DNA of 64,000 nt from Planomonospora sp. ID82291 (GCF_015711645.1 NZ_JABTEX010000002.1:1302001-1366000); one strand, 5' to 3'; shown: positions 1-9,492, numbered from the stretch's first letter. The notes: generated by a model from the letters alone, not told the origin. Translations and numbers: made by a program.

Positions 1-740
1 AACATGCGGCGGGCGGTGAAGCGCCCGTACGGCTGGCTGCCCTGATCGTAGCCGGGGACGAAGGTCCAGTTCTCCGCCCACGCGCCGGCGCCGTCCTTGA
101 CGCAGTGCCCGGCCGTGACGACGAGGTCGCGGTTCCCGCTCCGCACCGAGCTCGCCGAGCAGACGAAGTCGACCCCGCCGAGGGTGAGGAACACGCGTCC
201 GGTGGTGCTGCGCACCGCGCCGCCCGCGGTCCAGCGGGCTCCGCTGGTCACGGCGGTGGCGGGGGCGGAGGCCCGGCGGCGGGCGGGGGAGGTCAGGCCC
301 GGCGCGCCCGGTCTTCCGGTGAGCGCGGTGACCGGGCCCAGGGCCGGGGTGCCCGGTCTTCCGGTGAGCGCGGTGACCGGGCCCAGGGCGCCGGCGAGCG
401 TGTCGAGCAGGCCGAGCGGGACGGCCCTCGCCATCCGGCGGGGGGTCCAGTAGCCGAGCACGCGGCGCTGCTCCGCCGCGCTGCGGGCGGCCGCGTGCTC
501 GACGATGTCGGGGCCGCCCGCGCCCCCGCTGCCCCGGAAGGCCTTCCCGGCGGTGTGCACCGTGCTCCGGGGGGTCGTCCCCGCGGGGCGCGCGGGGGTC
601 CGGGGCAGGGCCGCGGCCACCACGCCGGCGCCGACGAGGCCCCGTCCGTGCTCGGGGGCGGTCGTCGCGGAGGTGAGGGGGGCGCCCGTCAGCCCGATGG
701 CGAGGGGGACGGCCGCAAGCAGGGCGAGGCTCGGGGTCAT
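1..740 (-). CDS. trypsin-like serine protease, 3' part beyond window
   Basis: Secreted chymotrypsin-fold peptidase, cut by the left window edge after about 246 codons. The ATG at 740 opens a signal peptide (hydrophobic LLAAVPLAIGL). A low-complexity propeptide-like stretch follows, then the catalytic His motif TAGHC near residue 210 and the downstream WTFVPGYDQG block. The Asp and Ser parts lie outside the window. It is a tandem paralogue of the complete protease at 792-1874, which has the same motifs in the same order, and lies 51 nt downstream of it on the same strand, so the pair is probably co-transcribed. The linker carries a perfect 15-residue duplication. The family call is firm; the substrate is unknown. 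Confidence 0.8.
   Translation of the reverse strand, partial: MTPSLALLAAVPLAIGLTGAPLTSATTAPEHGRGLVGAGVVAAALPRTPARPAGTTPRSTVHTAGKAFRGSGGAGGPDIVEHAAARSAAEQRRVLGYWTPRRMARAVPLGLLDTLAGALGPVTALTGRPGTPALGPVTALTGRPGAPGLTSPARRRASAPATAVTSGARWTAGGAVRSTTGRVFLTLGGVDFVCSASSVRSGNRDLVVTAGHCVKDGAGAWAENWTFVPGYDQGSQPYGRFTARRM
306..389. repeat. 45-nt tandem duplication inside the protease linker
   Basis: A block starting GCCCGGTCTT at 306 repeats at 351 with a 45-nt period and almost no mismatch. It adds 15 residues in frame (ALGPVTALTGRPG unit twice) to the propeptide-like region of the partial protease. It looks like a recent slippage or recombination duplication. Confidence 0.85.
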
Positions 741-791
741 GAGCCCGAGTGTGCACTACCCCGGGTTTCCTTGTGGCTACTTTGCGTGAAG

Positions 792-1874
792 CTACGGGGC
801 CTCGGCGCCCTGGGCGGCCTGGTAGACGGCCTGGGCCTCCACCCCGAAGTAGGGGCCGAGCATCCAGCCGCTCGCGAAGCCGTACTTGAAGCTGTTCACC
901 GAGTTCAGCGTGCCCAGCCCGGTGGCCTCGTCGAAGTCGAGGAACCACGGCCCGCCGCTCGACCCGCCCGTCATGTCGCAGTTCAGCCCGAGGTCGCGGG
1001 ACATCAGGAAGTCGTCGAAGGCCCGGCCGCTGCAGTAGACCAGCGTCGAGCCGTCGTAGGGGGCGGCGGCCGGGTAGCCGAAGGCGTGCATCTGCCGCCT
1101 GCGCGCCTGGTTGAAGGCGACCCCCTGGCCGCCGACCACGTCGGTCAGGTGCCGCCCGTCCAGCGGGGCCACCACGGCGGCGGCCACGTCGTGGTCGATG
1201 TCCTCGGCGTTGTTCCACTGCGGGGTGGTGTAGAGCGCGGTGGCGACCCAGGTGCCGTGCGGCCGCTCGCCGCGGTCGTACCCCGGCACGAACACCCAGT
1301 TGGTGTGGAAGGCGCCGCCCATCTTCACGCAGTGCCCGGCGGTGATCACCGTGCTCCTGTTCTCGCTGGTCACCGCGTTGCCGGAGCAGGAGGCGTTCCG
1401 TCCCCGGTAGGTGAAGAAGACCCGTCCGGCGGTCCCGGTGACGGCTCCGCCGCGGGTCCAGGGGGAGCCGTCGACGGCGCGGGCGGTCCGGGCGGGGGCG
1501 GACGGCGCGCCCGTGCGGCCGGCCGCGGCGCTTCCGCCGCCCCCGCCGTCCGCGCCGTCCGGGGCGGTCGCGGGGACGGAGGACGGGGCGGCCGCGGCCT
1601 GCGCGGCGGACGCGGAGCCGGTGAGCCGGACGCCGTCCTTGCGGGGGGCCAGGGCGTCGAGCGGCCGGGCCGCCTCCATCCGCGCCTCGGTCCAGTAGCG
1701 GCGCACGACGCGCTGCTCGGTCCCGGTGCCGGCGGCCTCCCGCTCCACGGGGGCGGGGGTCGCGGGTGCGGCGGGGCCCCCGGCGGCCCCGGCCGCGGCC
1801 GGGGAGAGCAGCGTCCCCCCCGCGGCGAGGGCGAGAAGGGGGACAAGGGGGACAAGGCGTGCCGTGCGGTGCAT
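792..1874 (-). CDS. secreted trypsin-like serine protease (S1 fold)
   Basis: Extracellular serine peptidase of 360 aa. A signal peptide (LVPLVPLLALAAGG, about residues 7-20) precedes a Pro/Ala-rich propeptide of about 130 residues. The catalytic domain shows the triad: His181 in TAGHC, an Asp at about 227-229 in DIDHDVA, and Ser306 in GGSSGGPW. Paired cysteines flank the His and Ser regions. The layout resembles the V8/glutamyl endopeptidase-like secreted proteases of actinomycetes, but specificity cannot be read here. It is the first gene of a two-gene paralogue array on the minus strand and is divergent from dxr, with about 180 nt between the two starts. Confidence 0.85.
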   Translation of the reverse strand: MHRTARLVPLVPLLALAAGGTLLSPAAAGAAGGPAAPATPAPVEREAAGTGTEQRVVRRYWTEARMEAARPLDALAPRKDGVRLTGSASAAQAAAAPSSVPATAPDGADGGGGGSAAAGRTGAPSAPARTARAVDGSPWTRGGAVTGTAGRVFFTYRGRNASCSGNAVTSENRSTVITAGHCVKMGGAFHTNWVFVPGYDRGERPHGTWVATALYTTPQWNNAEDIDHDVAAAVVAPLDGRHLTDVVGGQGVAFNQARRRQMHAFGYPAAAPYDGSTLVYCSGRAFDDFLMSRDLGLNCDMTGGSSGGPWFLDFDEATGLGTLNSVNSFKYGFASGWMLGPYFGVEAQAVYQAAQGAEAP

Positions 1875-2056
1875 GTGGACCTCCCGAGACCTGGATGCTG
1901 ACTCGGGAAGCTAGTGCGCCGGATATCCGCATTTCTCAAGATTTACGACTATTGATATGACGGGATTCGGGCGTAAATCGCGATTTTCATCGGGTGTTTC
2001 TCGGGTCACGGATTCCGGCGGTCCACCGCACGCCGGACGCCCGCGAGAATGGGACG

Positions 2057-3241
2057 ATGCAGCCAGACACCACCCGCTCCGTCGCCCTGCTCGGCTCGAC
2101 CGGCTCCATCGGGACCCAGTCCCTCGACGTCATCGCCCGCAACCCCGGCAGGTTCCGGGTGGCGGCGCTCGCCGCCGGAGGCGGCCGGATCGACCTGCTG
2201 GCCCGCCAGGCGGCCGAGTTCCGGCCCGAGGCGGTGGCGGTGGCCGACCCGGCGGCCGTGCCCGCGCTGAAGGAGGCGCTGGCCGCCCGCGGCGTGACCG
2301 CGACGGTCCTGGCCGGACCCGAGGGGGTCGCCGAGGCGGCGGCCTGGCCGTGCGACACCGTGCTCAACGGCATCACCGGCGCGCTCGGGCTGACCTCGAC
2401 GCTGGCCGCGCTGGAGGCCGGCCGGACGCTCGCGCTGGCCAACAAGGAGTCGCTGATCGTCGGCGGGCCGCTGGTCAAGCGCCTGGCCAAGCCCGGGCAG
2501 CTGATCCCGGTCGACTCCGAGCACGCCGCGCTCGCCCAGTGTCTGTGGGCGGCCGGGCCCACCGGCCCCGACGCCTCCGCGGTGCGCAGGCTGGTCGTCA
2601 CCGCCAGCGGCGGGCCGTTCCGCGGCCGGTCCCGCGCGGAGCTCGTCGGGGTGACGCCGGAGCAGGCCCTGGCCCACCCGACCTGGTCGATGGGGCCGGT
2701 CATCACGGTGAATTCGGCCACACTCGTGAACAAGGGCCTGGAGGTCATCGAGGCCCACCTGCTCTTCGACGTCGGGTTCGACCGGATCGACGTCGTGGTG
2801 CACCCGCAGTCGGTCGTGCACTCCATGGTGGAGTTCACCGACGGCTCGGTCATCGCCCAGGCCAGCCCGCCGGACATGCGGCTGCCCATCGCGCTCGCCC
2901 TCGGCTGGCCCGAGCGGGTCACCGGCGCCGCCCTCCCCGTCGACTGGACCCGGGCCCACACCTGGACCTTCGAGCCGCTCGACGACGAGGCGTTCCCCGC
3001 GGTCGCGCTCGCCCGCCACGTCGGTTCCGCGGGCGGCACGGCCCCGGCCGTCTACAACGCGGCCAACGAGGTCTGCGTGGAGGCGTTCCTGGGCGGGCGG
3101 CTGCCGTTCCCCGGCATCCTGGACACCGTGGCCGCGGTCGTCGCCGAGCACACCCCCGGCGAGGCCGGTTCGGCGGAGGAGGTGCTCGCCGCCGACGGGT
3201 GGGCGCGGATCCGGGCCCGGGAGCTCACCGCCACCTCGTAG
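2057..3241 (+). CDS. dxr: 1-deoxy-D-xylulose 5-phosphate reductoisomerase
   Basis: Converts DXP to 2-C-methyl-D-erythritol 4-phosphate with NADPH, the first committed step of the MEP isoprenoid pathway, in the cytoplasm. The 394-aa protein has normal family length. The N-terminal Rossmann motif [13 protein letters not shown] lies at residues 13-25, followed by the NKESLIVGG and metal/substrate motifs (VDSEH, SGGPFR) and the C-terminal AANE helix. I chose ATG 2057 because it places GSTGSIG at the usual distance from the start; GAGAAT at 2045-2050 ends six bases before it, so the gene may be leaderless. ispG follows 44 nt downstream, without the intramembrane protease gene usually found between them in actinomycetes. 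Confidence 0.96.
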   Translation: MQPDTTRSVALLGSTGSIGTQSLDVIARNPGRFRVAALAAGGGRIDLLARQAAEFRPEAVAVADPAAVPALKEALAARGVTATVLAGPEGVAEAAAWPCDTVLNGITGALGLTSTLAALEAGRTLALANKESLIVGGPLVKRLAKPGQLIPVDSEHAALAQCLWAAGPTGPDASAVRRLVVTASGGPFRGRSRAELVGVTPEQALAHPTWSMGPVITVNSATLVNKGLEVIEAHLLFDVGFDRIDVVVHPQSVVHSMVEFTDGSVIAQASPPDMRLPIALALGWPERVTGAALPVDWTRAHTWTFEPLDDEAFPAVALARHVGSAGGTAPAVYNAANEVCVEAFLGGRLPFPGILDTVAAVVAEHTPGEAGSAEEVLAADGWARIRARELTATS

Positions 3242-3248
3242 CACTGCC

Positions 3249-3254
3249 TAGACT
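3249..3254 (+). promoter_or_regulatory. possible -10 box (TAGACT) ahead of ispG
   Basis: TAGACT matches the actinobacterial TANNNT -10 consensus and lies in the 44-nt dxr-ispG gap, 31 nt before the ispG start. No clear -35 was seen. It could give ispG transcription independent of dxr. Confidence 0.3.
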
Positions 3255-3285
3255 GGAGCGGTCGCCGACATTCGTAAGGTTGAAA

Positions 3286-4452
<1,167 letters not shown>

Positions 4453-4596
4453 CCCTTCCGGAGACGCGGCGGGCCGGGCGGGCGGCTGCGGGCCGCAATC
4501 ACTCGATCACGCAATGGTAAGCATCCGGCCTGGTGGCCGGTGGTCCGGCGCCTCTCCGAGGGACGATCTCCCTGCCGACCGAGGAGGGGAGTCCCA

Positions 4597-6177
4597 GTGA
4601 AGAGGGTCGTCGGGGTTGTCGCGGGCATCGGGATGCTCGTCGTCGCCGTCGGGGCACCGCCTCGGGCGATGGCGCAGATCAGGCAGGACCTCGTGTGGGG
4701 GGCCTGCGACCGGACGGGCGAGGGACGCACGAGCGCCCCGGCCGCCCCGGGGGTGGAGTGCGCCACGCTCAGGGTGCCGCTCGACTACCGCCGGCCGTAC
4801 CGGACGATCGGCATCGCGCTGAACCGGATCAAGGGCAGGACCCCGCGGGCCGGGAACCACCTGGGCGTCCTGCTGGTCAACCCCGGGGGGCCGGGCGCCT
4901 CCGGCCGCGACCTGGCCAGGTACGTCGCGGCGGCGCTCCCCGGCGGGCTGGCGGACCGCTTCGACGTGATCGGCTTCGACCCGCGCGGGGTGGGGCGGAG
5001 CACGCCCGCGCTGCAGTGCGTGGACCCGGGCGACTACTACGCGCCGCCGCGTCCGGACCACGTCCCGAAGACCGCGCAGGAGGAGTCCGCGCTGGTCGGC
5101 CGGGCCCGCGAGTACGCCGAGGCGTGCCAGGCGCGGTGGAGCTGGTTCCTGCCCCACCTGACCACGGAGAACTCCGCCCGGGACATGGACATGATCAGGG
5201 CGGCGCTGGGCGAGTCCCGGATCAGCTACCTGGGCTACTCCTACGGCACCTACCTCGGCGCGGTCTACGCGACGCTCTTCCCCCGGCGGGTCAAGCGGCT
5301 GGTCCTGGACAGCGTGGTCGACCCCCGCGGGATCTGGTACGCCTCCAACCTCAAGCAGAACGCCTACTTCGACCGGCGGCACCGCGACTTCCTGGCCTGG
5401 ACGGCCCGCAACAACCGCGTCTACCGGCTCGGCGCGACGGTCGCGTCCGTCTCCTTCGCCTGGTACGCCACCCGGGAGCGGCTGCGCACCCGCCCGGCGG
5501 GCGGCGTGGTCGGCCCGAGCGAGTTCGACGACGTCTACACCGCCGGCGGCTACTCCGACGCGCTCTGGCCGGAGCTCGCCCGCGCCTTCTCCGCCTACGT
5601 CAGGCGCGGCGACACCGAGCCCCTGCTGGCCGCCTACCGCAGGCACGCCGAGAACGACGCCGCGACCGAGAACGGCTACGCGGTCTACCTCGCCACGGAG
5701 TGCGCGGACGCGCCCTGGCCCCGCGACTGGAACAGGTGGCGGGCCGACACGGCCGCGGTCCACGCCAGGGCGCCCTTCATGGCCTGGCAGAACGCCTGGT
5801 ACAACGCGCCGTGCGCGTTCTGGCCCGGGCGGGGCGGCGTCCCGGTGCGGATCCGGCAGGACCGCGCCCTGCCGGGCGCGCTGCTGATCCAGTCGCGGCG
5901 CGACGCCGCCACGCCGTACCCGGGCGCGCTGGAGATGCGCCGGATCCTCACCCGCTCCCGGCTGGTGGTCGAGGGCGGCGGCGACCACGGCGTCGCCCTC
6001 TTCGAGGGCAACCGCTGCGTGGACGGGCACCTGGCCGCCTACCTGCGGGACGGGACGCTGCCCGGACGCACCGGGCGGGCGGGGGCGGGGGTCGACGCGC
6101 GCTGCGCGGCCGGTCCCGGGCCGAAACCCGCGGCCCGGGCCGCGCGGGTACCGCTGACGGCGGATCCGGGCAGGTAG
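4597..6177 (+). CDS. secreted alpha/beta hydrolase (TAP-like peptidase family)
   Basis: Exported hydrolase of 526 aa resembling Streptomyces tripeptidyl aminopeptidases. A signal peptide spans residues 1-26 (VVGVVAGIGMLVVAVGAPPRAMA). The oxyanion region is NPGGPGASG. The nucleophile is Ser215 in GYSYGTYLG, and a C-terminal TAP-like domain carries LIQSRRDAATPY and the His in GGGDHGVA. Start GTG 4597 is set by GAGGAGGGGA at 4581-4590, six bases upstream, and gives an ideal signal sequence. The gene sits between ispG and the DUF4081-GNAT gene, which are adjacent in mycobacteria, so it looks like an insertion. The substrate is unproven. Confidence 0.85.
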   Translation: MKRVVGVVAGIGMLVVAVGAPPRAMAQIRQDLVWGACDRTGEGRTSAPAAPGVECATLRVPLDYRRPYRTIGIALNRIKGRTPRAGNHLGVLLVNPGGPGASGRDLARYVAAALPGGLADRFDVIGFDPRGVGRSTPALQCVDPGDYYAPPRPDHVPKTAQEESALVGRAREYAEACQARWSWFLPHLTTENSARDMDMIRAALGESRISYLGYSYGTYLGAVYATLFPRRVKRLVLDSVVDPRGIWYASNLKQNAYFDRRHRDFLAWTARNNRVYRLGATVASVSFAWYATRERLRTRPAGGVVGPSEFDDVYTAGGYSDALWPELARAFSAYVRRGDTEPLLAAYRRHAENDAATENGYAVYLATECADAPWPRDWNRWRADTAAVHARAPFMAWQNAWYNAPCAFWPGRGGVPVRIRQDRALPGALLIQSRRDAATPYPGALEMRRILTRSRLVVEGGGDHGVALFEGNRCVDGHLAAYLRDGTLPGRTGRAGAGVDARCAAGPGPKPAARAARVPLTADPGR

Positions 6178-6199
6178 ATACCGATCTGCGAGCCAATCC

Positions 6200-6227
6200 T
6201 GTCAAACCCGGCGGTCTCGCGTAGGCT
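6200..6227 (+). promoter_or_regulatory. promoter for the leaderless GNAT gene
   Basis: A TGTCAA -35-like hexamer (6200-6205) and the -10 box TAGGCT (6222-6227) are 16 nt apart. TAGGCT ends six bases before the GTG at 6234, the spacing of leaderless actinobacterial transcripts, and there is no Shine-Dalgarno sequence. Confidence 0.5.
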
Positions 6228-6233
6228 GGGCCC

Positions 6234-7079
6234 GTGATGCTGCGCACAACGGCGTCGCGCGTGCTCGACGACAACGATCGCGACGAGGTCCTGGCGCTGC
6301 TCGACGCCGACCCCGTCGCCAATGTCTTCGTCGCCTCCCGGGTCCGGTCCGTCGGGCTCAATCCGGCCCGGCTGGGCGGCCAGATGTGGGGGTTCGGGCC
6401 GCGCGGCGGCCTGACCTCGCTCTGCTACGCCGGAGCCAACCTCGTCCCGGTGAACGCCGGCGCCGAGGCCGTGCACGCCTTCGCCGACCGGGCCAGGAGG
6501 CAGGGCCGCCGCTGTTCCTCCATCGTCGGCCCGGCCGACGCGGTCGAGCCGCTCTGGGAACGGCTGGAGCCCCACTGGGGTCCCGCCCGCGCGGTCCGCT
6601 GGGCCCAGCCGCTGATGGCCACCGCCAGGCCCTCCCCGGTCCCGCCCGACCCGCTGGTGCGACGCGTGCGGCCGGAGGAGTTCGAGACCGTGCTCCCCGC
6701 CTGCGTGGCGATGTTCACCGAGGAGGTGGGCATCTCGCCCGAGGCGGGCGACGGCGGCGCGCTCTACCGGTCGCGGGTGGCGGAGCTGATCCGGATCGGC
6801 CGGTCCTACGCCAGGATCGAGGACGGCACGGTCGTCTTCAAGGCCGAGATCGGCGCGGTCACCCCGCAGGCCTGCCAGATCCAGGGGGTCTGGGTCGACC
6901 CCGCCTGGCGCGGCCGGGGCCACGCGGTGACCGGGATGGCCGCGGTGGTCGAGCAGGCCCTCGCCTGCTTCGCCCCGGTGGTCTCGCTGTACGTCAACGA
7001 CTACAACGCCCCCGCCCGGGCCGCCTACCGCAAGGCGGGCTTCCGGGAGGTCGGCACCTTCATGTCGGTGCTGTTCTAG
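6234..7079 (+). CDS. DUF4081/GNAT-family N-acetyltransferase
   Basis: Two-part protein of 281 aa. An N-terminal DUF4081-like region runs over about residues 1-130 (LLDADPVANVFVASRV). A C-terminal GNAT fold follows, with the acetyl-CoA loop VDPAWRGRGHAVTGMAAVV at about 222-240 and the strand/helix SLYVNDYNAPARAAYRKAGF typical of the family. Acceptor unknown. A GNAT gene next to ispG is also found in mycobacteria (Rv2867c next to gcpE, as recalled), so this is part of the ancestral isoprenoid neighbourhood. Start GTG 6234 or the adjacent ATG 6237; transcription is probably leaderless from the box at 6222-6227. Confidence 0.87.
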   Translation: MMLRTTASRVLDDNDRDEVLALLDADPVANVFVASRVRSVGLNPARLGGQMWGFGPRGGLTSLCYAGANLVPVNAGAEAVHAFADRARRQGRRCSSIVGPADAVEPLWERLEPHWGPARAVRWAQPLMATARPSPVPPDPLVRRVRPEEFETVLPACVAMFTEEVGISPEAGDGGALYRSRVAELIRIGRSYARIEDGTVVFKAEIGAVTPQACQIQGVWVDPAWRGRGHAVTGMAAVVEQALACFAPVVSLYVNDYNAPARAAYRKAGFREVGTFMSVLF

Positions 7080-7105
7080 CCGTCCCGCGCCGTCGCGCCG
7101 GTGTC

Positions 7106-7483
7106 TCAGGCCGTGCGGACCAGGCGGGACATCAGGTGCTCCAGCTCGGCCTCGGGGTCGGCGGTGAGGCCCGCGTGGACCGGGCCGGTCTGCACGACGG
7201 TGCTGCGCGGCGCGGTCAGCCAGCGGAACCGGCTGCCGGGCGACTCGGCGGCCAGCGGACCCGCGTCCTCGGTGCAGGAGAGCCGGTAGGCGTCGAGCGC
7301 GTGCCGTACCGCCGCGACGTCGGTGCGGGCGTCCAGGGCGCGCAGCCGCGGCTCGTCCAGCTCCACGCGGGCGCACAGGTAGCCGCGCGGCTGGCAGTAC
7401 AGCAGCACGCCCGCGTTGATCAGCTCGCCGCGCTCGACGCGCGGGACGACCCGGATGACGGCGTACTCGTAGACGTCTCTCAC
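7106..7483 (-). CDS. DUF3037 family protein
   Basis: Small soluble protein of 125 aa matching the DUF3037 pattern: it opens VRDVYEYAVIRVVPRVERGE, followed by NAGVLLYC and a D-x-x-x-V-R-H-A helix. No catalytic function is known for the family. GTG 7483 overlaps the stop of the HipA-like kinase by four bases (GTGA 7480-7483), so translation is coupled. DUF3037 proteins commonly follow HipA-like kinases in actinomycetes, suggesting they work as a pair. The tail runs to 7106, 26 nt from the convergent GNAT gene. Confidence 0.8.
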   Translation of the reverse strand: MRDVYEYAVIRVVPRVERGELINAGVLLYCQPRGYLCARVELDEPRLRALDARTDVAAVRHALDAYRLSCTEDAGPLAAESPGSRFRWLTAPRSTVVQTGPVHAGLTADPEAELEHLMSRLVRTA

Positions 7484-8301
7484 CGGGCGCCCTTCCAGAA
7501 CGTGCCGATCGAGCCGGTCTTCCGCTCCCGCCGGTCCGGCGGCGGCCCGGCGGCGGGCTCGGGCAGCCAGGCCCTCGGGCCGTGCGCGCGGGCCAGCAGG
7601 TGCTCGGCGTAGGCCCGCCGTACGGCCTGCGCGTCGCCGGTGCCCGGCTCGTCCTCCACCAGCCACTCGGCGGGCACCTCGCCCGTCACGGCGTCGAGCA
7701 GGTCCGGCGTGATCCGGGCGCTCAGCTCGGCGTCGGCGGCGGCCATCTCGGTGGCGAAGGGGGCCAGGACGTGGTCGGCGGCGTCGAAACCGCGCTGGGG
7801 GTCGGCGGTGCGCCAGTTGTGGTGGAACCACAGGGCCGCGCCGTGGTCGATCAGCCAGACGTCGCCGTGCCACAGCAGCAGGTTGGGGTTGCGCCAGCTC
7901 CGGTCGACGTTGTGGACCAGCGCGTCGAACCAGAGCAGCCGGGAGGCGAGGACGGGGTCCGGCGGCCAGGTGAGCGGCTCGAAACCGAGGGAGCCCGGCA
8001 GGAAGTCGACGGCGAGGTTGCGCCCGGCGCTGGCCTTGAGCAGGTCCTGGATCTCCTCGTCGGGCTCGCGGGCGCCGAGCTGCGGATCCACGTCGATCAC
8101 CTTCAGGTCGGGGGTGCGGAAACCGAGCCGCCTGGCCAGCTCGGCGCAGATGACCTCCGCGACGAGCACCCGGCGGCCCTGCCCGGCGCCCCGGAACTTC
8201 ACGGCGTAGGTGCCGAGGTCGTCGGCCTCCATCACGCCGGGCAGCGACCCGCCCTCCCGCAGCGGCGTCACGTAGCGGGTCGCCGCGATCTCTTCCAGCA
8301 C
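7480..8301 (-). CDS. HipA-like kinase family protein
   Basis: 273-aa protein with a HipA/PI4K-like kinase core. YAVKFRGAGQG (about residues 32-42) supplies the ATP-binding Lys. DALVHNVDRSWRNPNLLLW (about 146-164) is the catalytic-loop equivalent with Asp and Asn, and VWLIDHGAALW (about 168-178) holds the metal-binding Asp. It lacks the long HipA N-subdomain and HipB partner, so it is not a classic HipBA toxin-antitoxin kinase. It is translationally coupled to the DUF3037 gene downstream. The GTG start at 8301 follows a -10-like TAGCCT by six bases, suggesting a leaderless mRNA. Target unknown. Confidence 0.78.
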   Translation of the reverse strand: MLEEIAATRYVTPLREGGSLPGVMEADDLGTYAVKFRGAGQGRRVLVAEVICAELARRLGFRTPDLKVIDVDPQLGAREPDEEIQDLLKASAGRNLAVDFLPGSLGFEPLTWPPDPVLASRLLWFDALVHNVDRSWRNPNLLLWHGDVWLIDHGAALWFHHNWRTADPQRGFDAADHVLAPFATEMAAADAELSARITPDLLDAVTGEVPAEWLVEDEPGTGDAQAVRRAYAEHLLARAHGPRAWLPEPAAGPPPDRRERKTGSIGTFWKGAR

Positions 8302-8307
8302 CTCGCC

Positions 8308-8313
8308 AGGCTA
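8308..8313 (-). promoter_or_regulatory. -10 box of leaderless HipA-like gene
   Basis: On the minus strand TAGCCT is followed by GGCGAG and then the GTG start at 8301. No ribosome-binding site is possible with this spacing. No convincing -35 was recognised. Confidence 0.4.
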
Positions 8314-8368
8314 TCGGCTCGCGGGGCGGCTCCCCGCCCGCCGGTCCGGGGCGCAGGTCATCCGGCGG

Positions 8369-8785
8369 TCACCCCGCGACGGCGCGGCCGGCCTCGCGTT
8401 CGAGGTTGTCGAGGAGCCGCTCCAGCACCGCGTCGTGCTGCCGGCGGATGAGCACCGGCCACAGGAGCCGGAACAGGCCGGTGGTCCGGCCGGTGATCTC
8501 GTGCCGGACGAGGGTGCCGCCCTCGGCGGGGTGGAGGGTGAAGCCGTGCCCGCCGGTCATCTCCCGGGTGTCGAACCACAGCCGGCGGCAGGGCTCGACG
8601 GCGCCGACGCGGTAGCGCATCGGGCCGTGCTCGACGGGGGCGCCGGGGCGGGCGCCCTCGGGCAGGCGGAAGCCGCCCTTCTCCTGCGGCCAGAGCCGGT
8701 CGCCCTCGCCGCCGAGCCCCATGAGCAGGTCCCAGACGCGCTCGGGCGAGGCGGGGATGAGGCGTTCGTGCATGTTGTACACCAT
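8369..8785 (-). CDS. SRPBCC/START-fold protein
   Basis: 138-aa single-domain protein of the polyketide cyclase/START superfamily. It opens MVYNMHERLIPASPERVWDLL (split here for length: helix ASPERVWDLL), has the central RLWFDTREMTGGHGFTL strand region and ends in a long amphipathic helix with RRQHDAVLERLLDNLE. Such proteins bind hydrophobic ligands; the ligand is unknown. ATG 8785 has a strong GGAGGAG five bases upstream. It is divergent from a TetR gene, and the 62-nt gap is almost filled by a large palindrome, so it is very likely the TetR target. Confidence 0.8.
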   Translation of the reverse strand: MVYNMHERLIPASPERVWDLLMGLGGEGDRLWPQEKGGFRLPEGARPGAPVEHGPMRYRVGAVEPCRRLWFDTREMTGGHGFTLHPAEGGTLVRHEITGRTTGLFRLLWPVLIRRQHDAVLERLLDNLEREAGRAVAG

Positions 8786-8794
8786 GGGACTCCT

Positions 8795-8835
8795 CCATAC
8801 GGTTGCGTACGGCCCGACTGTACGCCTCCGTATGG
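8795..8835. promoter_or_regulatory. TetR-type operator between SRPBCC gene and tetR
   Basis: Two 16-nt arms, CCATACGGTTGCGTAC (8795-8810) and GTACGCCTCCGTATGG (8820-8835), are complementary at 14 of 16 positions around a 9-nt spacer. Each arm also contains a small palindrome of type TACGNNNNCGTA (8798-8809 and 8821-8832), so two dimers may bind. The right arm abuts AAGACT (8836-8841), a -10 candidate for the TetR start at 8848. Confidence 0.75.
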
Positions 8836-8847
8836 AAGACTGTGCGG

Positions 8848-9393
8848 GTGGGTCGGCTGAACGCGGGGGACTGGGCGAGAGCGGCGCTGGAGGCGCTGGC
8901 CGAGGGCGGCCTGGCGGCGGTGGCGGTGGAGCCGGTGGCCGTACGGCTCGGCGCCACCAAGGGCAGCTTCTACTGGCACTTCGCCAACCGCCGGGCGCTG
9001 GTCGAGGCGGCGCTGGCGCTCTGGGAGTCCGGCACCGAGGAGATCATCGCCGGGCTGCTGGAGATCCCCGACCCGGCACTGCGCATGCGCACCCTGCTGG
9101 AGTTCGCCTTCGGCGACCCGGTGGACTCGAAGATCGCCTTCCAGCTCGTCAGCGCGGCCGACGATCCACTCGTCGCCGAGACGGCCCGGCGGGTGAGCGC
9201 GCGCCGGCTGGAGTTCATGGGGGCCACGCTGGAGGAGGCCGGGCAGCCGCCGGGCCTGGCCCGGGGGCGCGCCGTGGCCGGCTACAGCGTCTACCTCGGG
9301 ATGGCCGCCCTGCACCGGGTCGGCGCGGTGGACGAGCCGATCGGCGCCTTCATGGACCTGGCCCTGTCGGAGATGGGCCTGGCCGGCTCCTGA
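8848..9393 (+). CDS. TetR/AcrR family transcriptional regulator
   Basis: 181-aa repressor-type regulator. The N-terminal helix-turn-helix (about residues 8-52) contains LAAVAVEPVAVRLGATKGSF and YWHFANRRALVEAAL, the TetR signature, followed by an all-helical ligand-binding domain. It is divergent from the SRPBCC gene and the operator lies between them, so autoregulation and repression of that gene are expected. GTG 8848 was chosen because AAGACT ends six bases upstream (leaderless); GTG 8842 is a near alternative. Inducer unknown. Confidence 0.88.
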   Translation: MGRLNAGDWARAALEALAEGGLAAVAVEPVAVRLGATKGSFYWHFANRRALVEAALALWESGTEEIIAGLLEIPDPALRMRTLLEFAFGDPVDSKIAFQLVSAADDPLVAETARRVSARRLEFMGATLEEAGQPPGLARGRAVAGYSVYLGMAALHRVGAVDEPIGAFMDLALSEMGLAGS

Positions 9394-9405
9394 CGCGGTG
9401 ACGGG

Positions 9406-9434
9406 CCGGCCGGGGCGGACGGCGCCCCGGCCGG
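9406..9434. terminator. hairpin between convergent tetR and sigma operon
   Basis: Perfect 12-bp stem (CCGGCCGGGGCG at 9406-9417 pairing with 9423-9434) and 5-nt loop GACGG. It lies between the tail-to-tail ends at 9393 and 9493. There is no T tract, as usual for actinomycete hairpin terminators; it can serve both strands. Confidence 0.6.
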
Positions 9435-9492
9435 TCGACGGAACGCCGCGCGCCATCCCGCCACGCCGGACCCGTCCCCGGCCGGCCGGGCC

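Noticed and set aside
105-1901. Long plus-strand frame opposite the two protease genes
   Set aside because: Its translation is low-complexity Gly/Arg/Ala typical of the antisense of high-GC genes; the minus strand has clear protease motifs.
1957-3285. 831-aa reading frame appearing to fuse a long N-terminal region to ispG
   Set aside because: The first 443 codons are an out-of-frame shadow of dxr; ispG has its own ATG at 3286 with the family N-terminus.
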